Of a stretch of 48,061 bases of DNA, positions 32,864 to 41,774 are shown in pieces. The stretch covers positions 1-48,061 of the forward strand of contig UQMI01000024.1 of NCBI GenBank assembly GCA_900542045.1, given 5' to 3'. This DNA comes from an uncultured Blautia sp. Lineage in GTDB: Bacteria > Bacillota > Clostridia > Lachnospirales > Lachnospiraceae. The first letter of the stretch is position 1. Each line of letters starts with the position of its first letter. Below the pieces are notes generated by a model. That model did not search any database, was not told the DNA's origin, and saw nothing but the letters and a program-made list of their open reading frames with translations. The position numbers and the translations under genes were made by a program.

Positions 32864-33310
32864 ATGAAACGAATTATCATTGATGCGGAAAAATGTGACG
32901 GCTGCAAAAGCTGCAGCCTTGCCTGCATGCAGGCTCACAGGACAGATGAGGGAGACATTTATACGCTGGATCTGAATGACCCCTCCAATGAAAGCCGGAA
33001 TTATATTTACCGGCAGCCGGATGGAAGCTACCGTCCGATCTTCTGCCGCCACTGTGATGAGCCGGAATGCGTGCTTTCCTGTATGAGCGGTGCGCTGACC
33101 AAGGATCCGGAAAGCGGTCATGTATTCTATGATAAAGAAAAATGCGGTTCCTGCTTTATGTGTGTGATGAACTGCCCTTACGGCGTGTTGAAACCCGATG
33201 ACAATACCCACAGTGTGGTGATCAAATGTGATTTCTGCCGGGATCACGGATCAGAACCCAGCTGTGTCAAAGCCTGTCCCAAACAGGCCATTCATGTGGA
33301 GGAGGTGTAG
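32864..33310 (+). CDS. cooF: CooF-like four-cluster ferredoxin
   Basis: 148 residues with four [4Fe-4S] cysteine motifs: CDGCKSCSLACM, CRHCDEPECVLSC, CGSCFMCVMNCP and CDFCRDHGSEPSCVKACP. This is the DMSO-reductase-chain B / CooF layout. It takes electrons from the CooS B/D clusters. It begins 16 bases after cooS and ends 2 bases before the oxidoreductase gene, so electrons most likely flow CooS to CooF to that FAD enzyme. GAAAGGGG precedes the ATG. Confidence 0.95.
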   Translation: MKRIIIDAEKCDGCKSCSLACMQAHRTDEGDIYTLDLNDPSNESRNYIYRQPDGSYRPIFCRHCDEPECVLSCMSGALTKDPESGHVFYDKEKCGSCFMCVMNCPYGVLKPDDNTHSVVIKCDFCRDHGSEPSCVKACPKQAIHVEEV

Positions 33311-33312
33311 CC

Positions 33313-34542
33313 ATGAAATACGTGATTATCGGTGTGGGAGCGGCAGCCATGACTGCCGCCAAGACTCTGCGTGACGGAGACAAAGACTGTGAGATCGTCA
33401 TGATTTCTGTGGATACACAGCCTCATTCTAGATGTATGCTCCATAAGTATCTGGGCCATGAAAGAGATGCGGCGGGCCTGAATTTTGTGCCCGGAGATTT
33501 CTTCGAAAAAAATCAGATCTGGCATATTCCCGGACAGCGGGTGGAAGGTCTGAAGACTGCAGCGAAAAAAGTCGTATACGGCGGAGGAATTGAATGTTCT
33601 TATGACAAACTTCTGATCGCCACCGGAGCGGAAAGCTTTACTCCGCCGGTGGGAGCCCTGCGCACAGCACCCAATGTATTCGGCCTTCGTCATCTGAGTG
33701 ACGCGGTGGCTATTGACGAGCGGGCGAAGAATTCAGAGAACGTGGTGATCATCGGTTCCGGACTGGTGGGTCTGGATGCGGCCTATGGTCTGATGGAGCA
33801 GGGTAAGAAGATTACGATCGTGGAAATGGCTGACCGGATCCTGCCCATTCAGCTGGATGAAAAAGGCGCAGCAGAATACCAGAAGCGTTTTGAAGCGGCA
33901 GGCTGCAGCTTCCGTCTGGGACGGAAGGGAAATGACACCATCTGCAATGAGGCCGGCGAAGTAACCGGCGTGGTGCTGGATGACGGCGAAGTGCTGAATT
34001 GTGATATGGTGATCGTGGCAGCAGGCGTGCGGTCTGCAGTGGCCGGCTTTGAAGACAGCGGCCTTACCATCGACCGGGGGATCCAGGTCAACGGTTATAT
34101 GCAGACCAGTGATCCGGATGTCTATGCCGCCGGAGATGTGACCGGGCTGTCCGGCATCTGGCCCAACGCCCAGAAGCAGGGCAAGATCGCGGCCCAGAAT
34201 ATGCTTTACGGCAATAAATTTATGTATGTGGACCGTTTTGCAGCGAAGAATACCATCAATTTCTTTGGCCTTGTATCTCTCTGTGTGGGAGCTCTGCAGC
34301 CGGAAGAAGGAGATCAGGTGGCTGCAAAAGAGAGCAAAAACAATTACAAGAGGGCTATTTTCCGCGGAAATCAGTTAAAGGGATTCCTGCTCCAGGGAGA
34401 TATTTCCCACGCGGGCATTTATCAGTATCTGATCAAGAATGAAGTGGAATTAAGCGATTCGCAGAAAGAAAGGATCTTTTCTCTGTCCTTTGCGGACTTC
34501 TATGGCGTGAAGGAAAACGGAGAATATGATTATACGATGTAA
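33313..34542 (+). CDS. NAD(P)/FAD-dependent oxidoreductase of the CODH operon
   Basis: 409 residues. FAD site VGAAAMTAAKTLRD near residue 8, second nucleotide site VVIIGSGLVGLDAAYGLMEQG near 143, and C-terminal FAD motif DVYAAGDVTGL near 268. It is of the rubredoxin/NADH-oxidase-like class II family. It lies directly after cooF, and the triad cooS-cooF-FAD oxidoreductase recurs in Clostridia, where it is thought to pass CO-derived electrons to NAD(P)+. That direction is inferred. A long terminator follows. Confidence 0.93.
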   Translation: MKYVIIGVGAAAMTAAKTLRDGDKDCEIVMISVDTQPHSRCMLHKYLGHERDAAGLNFVPGDFFEKNQIWHIPGQRVEGLKTAAKKVVYGGGIECSYDKLLIATGAESFTPPVGALRTAPNVFGLRHLSDAVAIDERAKNSENVVIIGSGLVGLDAAYGLMEQGKKITIVEMADRILPIQLDEKGAAEYQKRFEAAGCSFRLGRKGNDTICNEAGEVTGVVLDDGEVLNCDMVIVAAGVRSAVAGFEDSGLTIDRGIQVNGYMQTSDPDVYAAGDVTGLSGIWPNAQKQGKIAAQNMLYGNKFMYVDRFAAKNTINFFGLVSLCVGALQPEEGDQVAAKESKNNYKRAIFRGNQLKGFLLQGDISHAGIYQYLIKNEVELSDSQKERIFSLSFADFYGVKENGEYDYTM

Positions 34543-34555
34543 GCCGTTTCAGAGT

Positions 34556-34624
34556 ACTGCTGCATCAGATGCGGGAGACACCAGATTATCTGGCGCTTCC
34601 TGTAACTGGTGCAGCAGTTTCTTT
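34556..34624 (+). terminator. Terminator of the cooS operon
   Basis: ACTGCTGCATCAG (34556-34568) pairs with CTGGTGCAGCAGT (34606-34618), one G-U pair. An inner stem CCAGA/TCTGG (34581-34593) is included. T-tract TTTCTTT follows and touches repeat copy 2. Confidence 0.75.
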
Positions 34625-34682
34625 GTGTGACAAGAAAGCAGAACATTTCGTTTGGATTTTCCTGTCACACAAAACGCTCCGT
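34624..34682 (+). repeat. Dispersed palindromic repeat, copy 2
   Basis: Hairpin 34626-34669 (TGTGACAAGAAAG with an imperfect right arm, then CCTGTCACA) and tail AAAACGCTCCG. Same orientation as copy 1. It fills the space between the cooS operon terminator and the last base of the DUF3786 gene. One stem mismatch (A against C) shows mild decay. Confidence 0.75.
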
Positions 34683-35339
34683 TCAGGAATTGATGAGAAA
34701 GGCGCCTTTGGTCAGCGGCAGGCCGGTGTATTTTGACAGCATGTCCAGTCCGATCATGGCAATGCTCACAATGCTCTCCCCGTGGATAAAGTCGGTGGCG
34801 CTGGCGTCAAAGAGCATGTTGGCCTGGGCCGGGAATTCATCATCGCCTTCCCAGAACAGGAACCGGGCCGGGATACATTCGAAGGCTTTCACCTGATAGC
34901 CCACATCAGAATAGGGAATCTTTTCGCCTCCCATCCGGATCAGGGCCTGTTCCAGCTCCGGCATATGGCCGCTGAAAGTAGCGGCGTAGGGCTGCAGGAT
35001 TCCTTTTTTGAAGGCCGGACCGAAAGGCCCCATGTTTTTCAGCTTTTCAAAGGGAACCCACTGGTCCTGAAAATGGGCGTGGGGCGTGACATAGCCCAGC
35101 AGAGTGTAAATATTTAATTTCAAAGTAGAAGAAACCGGAAGATCTTCTTCCAGATCGGCAATTTCTCCGGTCTTTCGGTGAATGCCGTATTTGTGGTGAA
35201 AATGATAAAGAGTAAGGTAGTCACCTTCTGCTTTCAGTTCCGGCAGAAGCTCCATCAGCCGGTCCTGATCCATTTTCTTGAATCGCTGGATCCATTCCAG
35301 GCAGGTTTTTTCGTAGTTTGACAGAGTGTGTTCATGCAT
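34683..35339 (-). CDS. DUF3786 protein
   Basis: 218 residues from the ATG at 35339, with GGAGAG upstream on the minus strand. The segments FHHKYGIHRKTGEI, FQDQWVPFEKLKNMGPFGPAFKKGIL and DVGYQVKAFECIPARFLFWEGDDEFPAQANMLFD fit DUF3786. This family occurs in anaerobes, including acetogens and methanogens, sometimes fused to Fe-S domains; function unknown. Only three histidines and one cysteine are notable, so no metal site is clear. It converges on the cooS operon, and its promoter is near 35.48 kb. Confidence 0.8.
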   Translation of the reverse strand: MHEHTLSNYEKTCLEWIQRFKKMDQDRLMELLPELKAEGDYLTLYHFHHKYGIHRKTGEIADLEEDLPVSSTLKLNIYTLLGYVTPHAHFQDQWVPFEKLKNMGPFGPAFKKGILQPYAATFSGHMPELEQALIRMGGEKIPYSDVGYQVKAFECIPARFLFWEGDDEFPAQANMLFDASATDFIHGESIVSIAMIGLDMLSKYTGLPLTKGAFLINS

Positions 35340-35460
35340 AAAGTTCTCTCCATTTCTGTGCTTAAGTGCAGAATCCGCCCTTGGGTGCCGGCAGACGGGA
35401 GATTTTTGCTGCGGTGGTAAAGATGCGGATTTTCTGATGTCTCCCGTTTGTACTATTTTC

Positions 35461-35489
35461 ATTCTATGGAATGAAAAAGAGTGTGTCAA
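35461..35489 (-). promoter_or_regulatory. DUF3786 gene promoter
   Basis: On the minus strand TTGACA (35489-35484), 17 bases and TAGAAT (35466-35461). It leaves a leader of about 115 bases. Confidence 0.75.
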
Positions 35490-35566
35490 GAATATCAAAA
35501 CAGATGCTCGCGAAAAATGGAAAATGGATCTTTTTTGTATGGAAAGCGAAATTTTGAGAAAACAGG

Positions 35567-35595
35567 TTGACTTAAAAAAAAGAATGAAATAAAAT
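35567..35595 (+). promoter_or_regulatory. Zinc-ribbon gene promoter
   Basis: TTGACT (35567-35572), 17 bases and TAAAAT (35590-35595), 43 bases before the start codon. Together with the promoter at 35461 it accounts for the 299-base gap 35340-35638. Confidence 0.75.
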
Positions 35596-35638
35596 GAATA
35601 TATAATGGAAATTGTAAAGAAAAAAGGAGGGTTAGAAA

Positions 35639-35833
35639 ATGTCAGTAATGGATGGATGTGAAAGCAAATACAGAACACCGGTGCTTGAGGACAGAGTTTG
35701 TCCGCAGTGCGGAAAAGAGGTCGAAGTTACCACCGTGCGGGGGAAAATTACCGAAGATGTACAGTGTGCATGTGGATATGTGTTTAAGGCAGAAGAAGTA
35801 GATTCTCTGAAGGTGGAGAGAAAAGAAGAATAA
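35639..35833 (+). CDS. Small zinc-ribbon protein
   Basis: 64 residues with two zinc-binding pairs, CPQCGKEVEV near residue 21 and CACGYVFKAEE near 44. No other domain. AAGGAGGG lies 10 bases before the ATG. It is a single-gene unit with its own strong promoter and terminator, which suggests steady expression. The molecular role is unknown; possible nucleic-acid or protein adaptor. Confidence 0.85.
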   Translation: MSVMDGCESKYRTPVLEDRVCPQCGKEVEVTTVRGKITEDVQCACGYVFKAEEVDSLKVERKEE

Positions 35834-35853
35834 GAAACATCATAGCAAAAAAA

Positions 35854-35898
35854 GGACTCTCTCCTGTGATCGGAAGATTGCAGGGGGGAGTTTTTTCA
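35854..35898 (+). terminator. Terminator after the zinc-ribbon gene
   Basis: ACTCTCTCCTG (35856-35866) pairs with CAGGGGGGAGT (35881-35891), two G-U pairs, followed by six T. Confidence 0.8.
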
Positions 35899-36017
35899 GG
35901 CTTCTGGAAACAACCTGCCGCAGGCGGAGAATCCTGCGCGGCAGACATTTGCTGTACTCCGGATTTTCTGGATTTTGACATTTCTTATATCGAAATTGAT
36001 CAGCTGGAGAATAGGAA

Positions 36018-36046
36018 TTGACCAGCAGAAAAGGCTGGATTATAAT
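36018..36046 (+). promoter_or_regulatory. ridA promoter
   Basis: TTGACC (36018-36023), 17 bases and TATAAT (36041-36046), close to consensus. The leader is about 35 bases. Confidence 0.85.
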
Positions 36047-36086
36047 GGTAGAGGATGTAAACCATTAGAAAGAGAGGAAAATAAAA

Positions 36087-36458
36087 ATGCAGGTAGTTTA
36101 TACAGATAAGGCACCGGCGGCCATCGGCCCCTATTCTCAGGCAATGATCTTAAATGGAGTATTATTTACTTCCGGACAGATCCCCGTGGATCCGGCCACA
36201 GGAGAGCTGGCAGGAGATACCATCGAGGCGCAGGCAGAGCAGGTAATGAAGAATCTGGGAGCTGTTCTGGAAGAAGCGGGAACCGGCTTTGAGAAAGCAG
36301 TGAAGACCACCTGTTTCCTGGCAGACATGGGCGATTTTGCAGCGTTTAACGAAATCTACGCAAAGTATTTTGTGAACAAACCGGCACGCTCCTGTGTGGC
36401 TGTGAAAACCCTTCCCAAGAATGTTCTTTGCGAAGTGGAAGTAATTGCAGAAATCTAA
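36087..36458 (+). CDS. ridA: RidA family enamine/imine deaminase
   Basis: 123 residues, the usual size of this trimeric family. Signature segments: AIGPYSQAMILNG near 12, FTSGQIPVDPATGEL near 27, and the C-terminal PARSCVAVKTLPKNVLCEVEVIAE with the catalytic Arg at about 104. It hydrolyses reactive 2-aminoacrylate and related imines left by pyridoxal enzymes. AGAGAGG lies before the ATG. Promoter at 36018 and terminator at 36495 make it a single-gene unit. Confidence 0.95.
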   Translation: MQVVYTDKAPAAIGPYSQAMILNGVLFTSGQIPVDPATGELAGDTIEAQAEQVMKNLGAVLEEAGTGFEKAVKTTCFLADMGDFAAFNEIYAKYFVNKPARSCVAVKTLPKNVLCEVEVIAEI

Positions 36459-36494
36459 AATGCAGAACAGGCATGTCCTTTTGGACATGGGACA

Positions 36495-36533
36495 AAAGGA
36501 CTGCGGGGATTCGTTCCCTGCGGTTCTTTTTCT
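36495..36533 (+). terminator. Terminator after ridA
   Basis: AGGACTGCGGGG (36497-36508) pairs with CCCTGCGGTTCT (36516-36527) with three G-U pairs, followed by a T-rich tract. Confidence 0.7.
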
Positions 36534-36570
36534 GTGCAGGAAAATATCCGCATCCCCGGGACCTGCGCTC

Positions 36571-36600
36571 TTGTCAACCGAGGGGGATTTATGCTAGTAT
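36571..36600 (+). promoter_or_regulatory. purL promoter
   Basis: TTGTCA (36571-36576), 18 bases and TAGTAT (36595-36600), with TG one base upstream of the -10. The leader is about 80 bases with no riboswitch that I recognise. Confidence 0.65.
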
Positions 36601-36686
36601 AAATACAGAATTTGTAAACAGATGGAAACCTGTCTGATACTATGGTGTTGTACAGATTCTGTGAAAAACAGGGAAAGGAAGAATCC

Positions 36687-39600
36687 ATGAGCAAAGTAAA
36701 GCGTGTTTATGTGGAAAAAAAGCCGGCCTATGCAGTACAGGCCAAAGGATTAAAGCATGAAGTAAAGAGTTATCTGGGGATCGAGGGCATTACCAATGTC
36801 CGTGTGCTGATCCGTTATGATGTGGAACAGATTTCAGACGATATTTTTGAGAAGGCCTGCAAGACCGTGTTTGCAGAACCGCCGGTGGACGATCTCTACC
36901 TGGAGGAGTTTCCTGCAGAGGAAGGCTCCCGGATCTTTTCGGTGGAATATCTGCCGGGCCAGTTTGACCAGAGAGCGGATTCTGCCGTACAGTGCGTTCA
37001 GTTTTTAAAGGAAGATGAGACGCCTATTATCAAGTCGGCCACCACGTATGTGATAGAAGGAAACATTTCCGATGAGGAATTTGCAGCCATTAAGAATCAC
37101 TGCATCAATCCGGTGGATTCCCGGGAGACCGGACTGGAGAAGCCGGAGACTCTGGTGACCAATTTTGAAGAGCCGGAAGATGTGGCTATTGTAGAGGGAT
37201 TCCAGGAGATGGGCGAAGCTCCGTTAAAAGAGCTTTATGATTCCCTGAATCTGGCCATGACCTTCAAGGATTTTCTGCACATCCAGAATTATTTCAAAGG
37301 AGAAGAGCACAGAGATCCTTCCATGACAGAAATCCGTGTACTGGATACCTACTGGTCCGACCACTGCCGTCATACCACTTTTTCCACAGAACTGAAAAAT
37401 GTGGAATTTGGTGAAGGAGATTACAGAGAACCCATTGTACAGACTTATGAGCAGTATCTGGCAGACCGCCAGGTAATCTATAAAGACCGGGATGACAAGT
37501 TTGTCTGCCTGATGGATCTGGCTCTGATGGCCATGAAGAAGCTGAAGGCAGAGGGCAAGCTGCAGGATCAGGAGGAATCCGAAGAGATCAATGCCTGCAG
37601 TATCGTGGTTCCGGTGGATGTGAACGGCCAGGAAGAAGAATGGCTGATTAACTTTAAAAATGAAACCCACAATCATCCCACAGAAATCGAGCCTTTCGGC
37701 GGTGCGGCCACCTGTCTGGGCGGCGCCATCCGCGATCCGCTGTCCGGACGTACCTATGTATACCAGGCCATGCGTGTTACCGGAGCAGCTGATCCCACCG
37801 TGTCTGTGAAAGATACTATGAAGGGCAAACTGCCTCAGAAAAAGATTGTCCGGGAGGCGGCTCATGGATACAGCTCCTATGGAAACCAGATCGGACTGGC
37901 AACCGGATATGTGAAGGAAATCTACCATCCCAATTATGCGGCGAAGCGTATGGAAATCGGTGCGGTTCTGGGAGCGGCTCCCCGCCGTGCGGTGATCCGC
38001 GAGACTTCCGATCCGGGAGATGTGATCATTTTGCTGGGCGGCCGGACTGGCCGTGACGGAATCGGCGGAGCCACCGGTTCTTCCAAGGTGCACACAGAGG
38101 CTTCCATCGAAGTCTGCGGCGCAGAGGTGCAGAAGGGAAATGCCCCCACAGAGCGTAAGATCCAGCGTATGTTCCGCAGAGAAGAGGTCAGCGCCCTGAT
38201 CAAGAAGTGCAACGACTTTGGCGCCGGCGGCGTGTCTGTGGCTATCGGAGAGCTGGCAGCAGGTCTGCGGGTGGATCTGGATAAAGTGCCGAAGAAATAT
38301 GCAGGTCTGGACGGAACGGAAATTGCCATTTCCGAATCCCAGGAGCGTATGGCAGTGGTAGTGGATCCCAAAGACGTACAGACCTTCCTGAAATATGCAA
38401 AGGAAGAGAACCTGGAAGCTGTGGAAGTGGCAGTGGTGACGGAAGAGCCCCGTCTGGTGCTGACCTGGAGAGGAAAAGAGATTGTCAATATCTCCCGTGC
38501 TTTCCTGGATACCAACGGCGCACATCAGGAGACAGATGTGAAAGTGGAGATTCCTTCCAGAGAAGACAGTATTCTGGAAAGAACAGAGATCGGTGATGAG
38601 AAAGAAAAATGGCTGCAGACACTGGCAGACTTAAATGCCTGCTCCCAGAAGGGACTGGTGGAAATGTTTGACAGCTCCATCGGAGCAGCCAGTGTGCTGA
38701 TGCCTTACGGCGGAAAATATCAGCTGACAGAGACTCAGGCCATGGTGGCCAAGGTGCCGGTGCTCAACGGCAAGACCAATACCGTGACCATGATGAGTTA
38801 TGGATTTGATCCCTATCTGTCCAGCTGGAGCCCCTACCACGGAGCCGTTTACGCAGTAACGGAATCTGTGGCCCGGATCGTAGCTTCCGGCGGTGATTAT
38901 TCGAAGATCCGTTTTACGTTCCAGGAGTATTTCCGGAGAATGACGGAAGATCCCAGCCGCTGGAGCCAGCCGTTTGCCGCTCTTCTGGGCGCATATGCGG
39001 CACAGCTGGGATTCGGTCTTCCTTCCATCGGCGGCAAGGACAGTATGTCCGGTTCTTTCAATGATATGGATGTGCCTCCCACACTGGTATCCTTTGCAGT
39101 GGATGTGGCGAAGGTACAGGATGTGATCACACCGGAGCTGAAGAAAGCAGGCAATAAACTGGTATGGCTGCGGGCGCCGAAAGCCGCTTATGATCTGCCG
39201 GATTATGAAGCTTTGATGGAACAGTACGGAAAATTCCGCCAGGATGTACAGGCCGGACGGATCATTTCCGCCTATGCGCTGGACCGTCATGGTATTGCGC
39301 CGGCGGTGAGCAAGATGGCTTTTGGAAATGGACTTGGCGTGAAGATCGAGCACAGTGTGGATCCCCGGGATCTGTTCGCCCCGGGATTTGGAGATATTGT
39401 CTGCGAAGTTCCCGATGGCAAAGTTGGAGAACTGGCCATTACCTATACGGTGATCGGTGAAGTGACGGATGACGGCAAAATCTCCCATGGTCCGGTGGAA
39501 ATCGGACTGGATGAGGCTTTGAAGACCTGGAAGGGAACTCTGGAGAAGGTCTTTAAGACCACTTCCGGAGAGACGGATGGCCCAACAGGCTATATCATCG

Positions 39601-40484
39601 CAGGAAAGGAAGAAGAAGGGGTTTCCATTCACGACGGGTTATACGAGACAAAGAACATCTATGTATGCAAAAATAAAACTGCGAAGCCGAGAGTCTTCAT
39701 CCCGGTATTCCCGGGTACGAACTGCGAGTACGACAGCACCAGGGCCTTTGAACGGGCAGGCGCTCAGGTAGATGTGAAGGTATTCAAGAATCTGACAGCC
39801 CAGGATATTCTGGATTCCGTGGAAATCTTTGAAAAATCCATTGACCAGGCCCAGATGATCATGTTCCCGGGAGGATTTTCAGCTGGTGACGAACCGGATG
39901 GATCTGCCAAATTCTTTGCTACGGCCTTCCAGAATGCCAAGATCAAAGAAGCAGTAATGCGTCTTCTGAATGAGAGAGACGGTCTGGCGCTGGGAATCTG
40001 CAACGGTTTCCAGGCACTGATCAAGCTGGGACTGGTGCCCTATGGCGAGATCGTAGGACAGAAAGAAGATTCCCCGACACTGACCTATAATACGGTAGGC
40101 CGTCATATTTCCAGGATGGTCTACACGAAAGTAGTGACAAATAAATCTCCGTGGCTGCAGCAGGCTGCACTGGGCGGCGTATACTGCAATCCGGCTTCTC
40201 ATGGAGAGGGACGGTTCGTATGCAGCGCGGAATGGGCAGCAAAGCTTTTCCAGAACGGACAGGTAGCAACCCAGTATGTAACGCCGGAAGGGGAAGTGTG
40301 CATTGGTGATGAAGAGTGGAATGTGAACGGTTCTTCTTTTGCCATTGAGGGAATCACCAGTCCGGATGGAAGAGTGCTGGGCAAGATGGCTCATGTGGAA
40401 AGAAGAGATGACGGCGTTGCCATTAATATCTATGGAGAACAGGATATCCGCATCTTCGAATCCGGTGTGGAATATTTCCGCTAG
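36687..40484 (+). CDS. purL: Phosphoribosylformylglycinamidine synthase, single-chain PurL
   Basis: 1265 residues. This is the long form that joins the synthase to its own glutaminase, as in many Clostridia, instead of separate PurS, PurL and PurQ. Synthase motifs: DTYWSDHCRHTTF near 225, NFKNETHNHPTEIEPFGGAATCLGG near 330, and ATGSSKVHTEASIEVCG near 465. The C-terminal glutaminase has C1105 in ALGICNGFQ and HGEGRF. It makes FGAM from FGAR, glutamine and ATP in purine synthesis. The start at 36687 follows GAAAGGAAG. No other pur gene is adjacent. Confidence 0.96.
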   Translation: MSKVKRVYVEKKPAYAVQAKGLKHEVKSYLGIEGITNVRVLIRYDVEQISDDIFEKACKTVFAEPPVDDLYLEEFPAEEGSRIFSVEYLPGQFDQRADSAVQCVQFLKEDETPIIKSATTYVIEGNISDEEFAAIKNHCINPVDSRETGLEKPETLVTNFEEPEDVAIVEGFQEMGEAPLKELYDSLNLAMTFKDFLHIQNYFKGEEHRDPSMTEIRVLDTYWSDHCRHTTFSTELKNVEFGEGDYREPIVQTYEQYLADRQVIYKDRDDKFVCLMDLALMAMKKLKAEGKLQDQEESEEINACSIVVPVDVNGQEEEWLINFKNETHNHPTEIEPFGGAATCLGGAIRDPLSGRTYVYQAMRVTGAADPTVSVKDTMKGKLPQKKIVREAAHGYSSYGNQIGLATGYVKEIYHPNYAAKRMEIGAVLGAAPRRAVIRETSDPGDVIILLGGRTGRDGIGGATGSSKVHTEASIEVCGAEVQKGNAPTERKIQRMFRREEVSALIKKCNDFGAGGVSVAIGELAAGLRVDLDKVPKKYAGLDGTEIAISESQERMAVVVDPKDVQTFLKYAKEENLEAVEVAVVTEEPRLVLTWRGKEIVNISRAFLDTNGAHQETDVKVEIPSREDSILERTEIGDEKEKWLQTLADLNACSQKGLVEMFDSSIGAASVLMPYGGKYQLTETQAMVAKVPVLNGKTNTVTMMSYGFDPYLSSWSPYHGAVYAVTESVARIVASGGDYSKIRFTFQEYFRRMTEDPSRWSQPFAALLGAYAAQLGFGLPSIGGKDSMSGSFNDMDVPPTLVSFAVDVAKVQDVITPELKKAGNKLVWLRAPKAAYDLPDYEALMEQYGKFRQDVQAGRIISAYALDRHGIAPAVSKMAFGNGLGVKIEHSVDPRDLFAPGFGDIVCEVPDGKVGELAITYTVIGEVTDDGKISHGPVEIGLDEALKTWKGTLEKVFKTTSGETDGPTGYIIAGKEEEGVSIHDGLYETKNIYVCKNKTAKPRVFIPVFPGTNCEYDSTRAFERAGAQVDVKVFKNLTAQDILDSVEIFEKSIDQAQMIMFPGGFSAGDEPDGSAKFFATAFQNAKIKEAVMRLLNERDGLALGICNGFQALIKLGLVPYGEIVGQKEDSPTLTYNTVGRHISRMVYTKVVTNKSPWLQQAALGGVYCNPASHGEGRFVCSAEWAAKLFQNGQVATQYVTPEGEVCIGDEEWNVNGSSFAIEGITSPDGRVLGKMAHVERRDDGVAINIYGEQDIRIFESGVEYFR

Positions 40485-40542
40485 GCGGAAGAGACGAAGA
40501 ATTCCTGTTTTTTGAATTCAAAATAACATGGTGATATGCTAT

Positions 40543-40579
40543 AATAAGACCGGCAGTATCTGACGCTGCCGGTCTTATT
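40543..40579. terminator. Perfect 14-bp hairpin after purL
   Basis: AATAAGACCGGCAG (40543-40556) pairs exactly with CTGCCGGTCTTATT (40566-40579). T-richness is low after the stem. TATAAT (40540-40545, with TGC before it) overlaps the left arm and could be a promoter for the cyclase gene, so the stem may lie at the very start of that transcript. Confidence 0.6.
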
Positions 40580-40619
40580 TCAATCAGAAATGTTTTTGCG
40601 GATGATGGAAGGATACAAA

Positions 40620-41774
40620 ATGTCAATGATGCGTATGCTGCCTGCAGTGGAAATGGGTTTTTTTAATTTACTTACAGTTCATTACTGCAGTCATAAAAAA
40701 TACTCCAATACGATAACAGCCGTTGCCCTTTGTCTGGTGACATTGTTCTTTCTTGCGCTGATCTCTGTCTTTAATCTGCCTTTTACCGGTAATGGAAAAT
40801 ATAGCCTGGGCGGTCTGCTGTATCTGATTCCGCTGAAATATCTTTACCGGGAAAAATTTTCCAGATTGTTTGTAATCGTCTGTATGAGCTGGGTATATAC
40901 CATGAGTGTGGTTTCTGTCTGCGTGCAGATTGCGGGGATGATCAATCCTGTACAGAGCACATGGCTTTTGCTGATTCTGGAGACCGTTATTTTTCTGGCA
41001 ACAATGGTTCCTTTTTACAGAAGGATCGTACCCAAATATATTTTCATTTTTCAGAATATTGAATCTTTCGGAAAAAGGGAGTGTCAGTATCTGGCAGTGA
41101 ACGGATGCCTGAGCTTTCTTATGCTGGCCTGTCTGCATACCCAGTTTTCTTTGGAAGGGAGTTCGCTGTTCCGTTTGTTTATTGTACTGCTGGTGATAAC
41201 CTTTATTGTGATATCTTATTATATTATATACAGAATTGTACTGGATTCCGCGAAAATGCGGCAGCTGGAACACGCAGTGTATCACGATGCTCTGACAGGG
41301 CTGGGAAACCGTGCGCAATTATGGAACGATATGGAGGCGCTTTGCGGGACTGAAGATATCTTTTCGGTGGTATTTATGGATCTGGATCGGTTTAAACAGG
41401 TGAATGACCGGTATGGACATCTGGCGGGAGATCAGTATCTGAAGCATTTTGCAGAGATCTGCGCCCGTATTTTTCAGGACACGGGCAGGGTTTACCGGTT
41501 TGGAGGGGATGAATTTGCCGCTCTTTATTACGGGATTTTACCGGAGGAAAAATTGGAACAGATCAGGGAATGCCCGGGATGGGAAGAAGGAGCGCCCTGT
41601 CCGTTTAACCAGGTCAGCGCAGGAATATTGATATGCAGGCCGCCGCACGGGAATGCGGAAGAGATTCTGCGAAATGTGGATCGGGCCATGTATCAAAATA
41701 AAATAAATAAAGTAGCAGGAGGAAATGAAGATGAGATATCGTATGCTGGGAAAAACCGGTTTGAAGGTCAGTGA
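40620..41774 (+). CDS. Membrane-bound GGDEF diguanylate cyclase
   Basis: 384 residues from the ATG at 40620, which has GGAAGGA 6 bases upstream; earlier in-frame ATGs lack one. Five or six hydrophobic segments fill residues 10-200. The GGDEF domain follows: HDALTGLGNRAQLWNDME near 223, VFMDLDRFKQVNDRYGH near 252, and the catalytic RFGGDEFAAL with GGDEF at 295-299. No RXXD inhibitory site precedes it. It should make c-di-GMP, with an unknown signal sensed by the membrane part. Its last 44 bases overlap the next gene's start. Confidence 0.93.
   Translation: MSMMRMLPAVEMGFFNLLTVHYCSHKKYSNTITAVALCLVTLFFLALISVFNLPFTGNGKYSLGGLLYLIPLKYLYREKFSRLFVIVCMSWVYTMSVVSVCVQIAGMINPVQSTWLLLILETVIFLATMVPFYRRIVPKYIFIFQNIESFGKRECQYLAVNGCLSFLMLACLHTQFSLEGSSLFRLFIVLLVITFIVISYYIIYRIVLDSAKMRQLEHAVYHDALTGLGNRAQLWNDMEALCGTEDIFSVVFMDLDRFKQVNDRYGHLAGDQYLKHFAEICARIFQDTGRVYRFGGDEFAALYYGILPEEKLEQIRECPGWEEGAPCPFNQVSAGILICRPPHGNAEEILRNVDRAMYQNKINKVAGGNEDEISYAGKNRFEGQ

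Noticed and set aside
34856..35117. Plus-strand frame opposite the DUF3786 gene.
   Set aside because: No ribosome-binding site and no family likeness; the minus-strand reading has a promoter, a ribosome-binding site and family motifs.
37224..39632. Long open frames on the minus strand inside purL (and similar ones inside apeB, cooS and the helicase gene).
   Set aside because: They are the antisense of strongly conserved genes, have no ribosome-binding sites and encode low-complexity, cysteine/histidine-scattered products.
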